DNA from: a virus
IMG/VR virus record: IMGVR_UViG_3300044691_000850
Location: 1 to 29,601 of that record
Length of the DNA: 29,601 nt
Direction: 5' to 3' (one strand)
Shown: positions 29,423 through 29,601 of the stretch, in pieces
Layout: each line of letters begins with the position of its first letter
Position numbering within the stretch: position 1 is the stretch's first letter
The notes under the pieces: generated by a model
What the model was told of the DNA's origin: nothing
Seen by the model: the letters and a program-made list of their open reading frames with translations, nothing else
The model's database searches: none
Program-made: the position numbers and the translations under genes

Positions 29423-29601
29423 GCAAGGGCATCCTGACGCTCGGCGTCGTCGCCGTCATCCTGCTCGCCTTCCTCGGCGTCGAGCTGGCGTTCGACCGGT
29501 TTGCCCCGCGCACCGGGCTGGCCTGGCGCTGCTTGCTCGCGGTCAGCCTGTCGCTATTGATCACCGCGCTGTTTAGCCATTTCGCGGAGCGGCTGTCATG
29601 A
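29419..29601 (+). CDS. Two-helix membrane protein, holin candidate (60 aa)
   Basis: The GTG overlaps the upstream stop (GTGA) and the frame ends at a TGA on the last bases of the window. Two hydrophobic helices, about 4-24 (ILTLGVVAVILLAFLGVELA) and 34-54 (AWRCLLAVSLSLLITALF), are joined by a short basic loop (DRFAPRTG). Small size, two membrane spans and position in a lysis region fit a class II-like holin. An unrelated small membrane protein cannot be excluded. An ATG at 29598 overlaps its stop and may start a further gene beyond the window. Confidence 0.55.
   Translation: MSKGILTLGVVAVILLAFLGVELAFDRFAPRTGLAWRCLLAVSLSLLITALFSHFAERLS

Noticed and set aside
1-29601. Attachment sites, integrase or repressor that would prove a temperate phage
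   Set aside because: Only a short integrase-like N-terminus was seen. No repressor, excisionase or convincing direct repeat at both ends could be found by eye.

Overview
The window is a block of phage or prophage DNA, apart from a short truncated gene at its left edge. Base composition is high in GC, with frequent GTG starts and many stop/start overlaps. Many of the small accessory proteins look like those of prophages in Bradyrhizobium, Rhodopseudomonas and related Rhizobiales. I infer a siphovirus (long non-contractile tail) with a lambda-type head, from an alphaproteobacterial host. All supported genes lie on the + strand. I see no tRNA, rRNA, CRISPR array, complete integrase, repressor or attachment site, so whether the element is temperate cannot be decided here.

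Layout. 1-2383: the tail of a winged-helix protein, then a tightly overlapping row of tiny accessory genes. Several of their junctions share one short 'seam' sequence that holds the stop of one gene and the ribosome site and start of the next. 2384-2715: a non-coding stretch with a strong hairpin, just where a cos site or a small RNA might lie. 2716-10261: the lambda-type packaging and head module: small and large terminase (GpA type), portal, gpW-like joining protein, an S49 protease with a nested in-frame scaffold, gpD-like decoration protein and gpE-like major capsid protein. 10276-12781: an insert of enzymes that are not structural proteins (an MptE/DUF115-like Rossmann protein, a GT9-like glycosyltransferase, a small membrane protein and a class I methyltransferase). 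12855-15733: connector genes, tail terminator, tail tube and a G/GT tail chaperone pair joined by a probable -1 ribosomal frameshift. 15734-26430: a DUF6441-like protein, tape measure, tail tip and hub, a LamG-like protein, a tail fibre with three 99-bp repeats and a further beta-rich tail protein. 26596-29601: the lysis region: amidase endolysin with a C-terminal membrane segment, an overlapping spanin-like pair, a DUF1515-like membrane protein, an RlpA-like secreted protein and a small two-helix membrane protein (holin candidate).

How it works together. Terminase packages DNA through the portal into a shell built by capsid protein, decoration protein, protease and scaffold. The connector, terminator, tube, chaperones and tape measure build the tail. 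The hub, LamG protein and fibres form the host-contact end. The last genes lyse the cell.

The most unusual parts are the glycosyltransferase/methyltransferase insert between capsid and connector genes (perhaps virion or host-surface glycan modification), the seam repeats at the small-gene junctions, the -1 frameshift site and the membrane-anchored endolysin. Family assignments are from reading the proteins, not from database searches.
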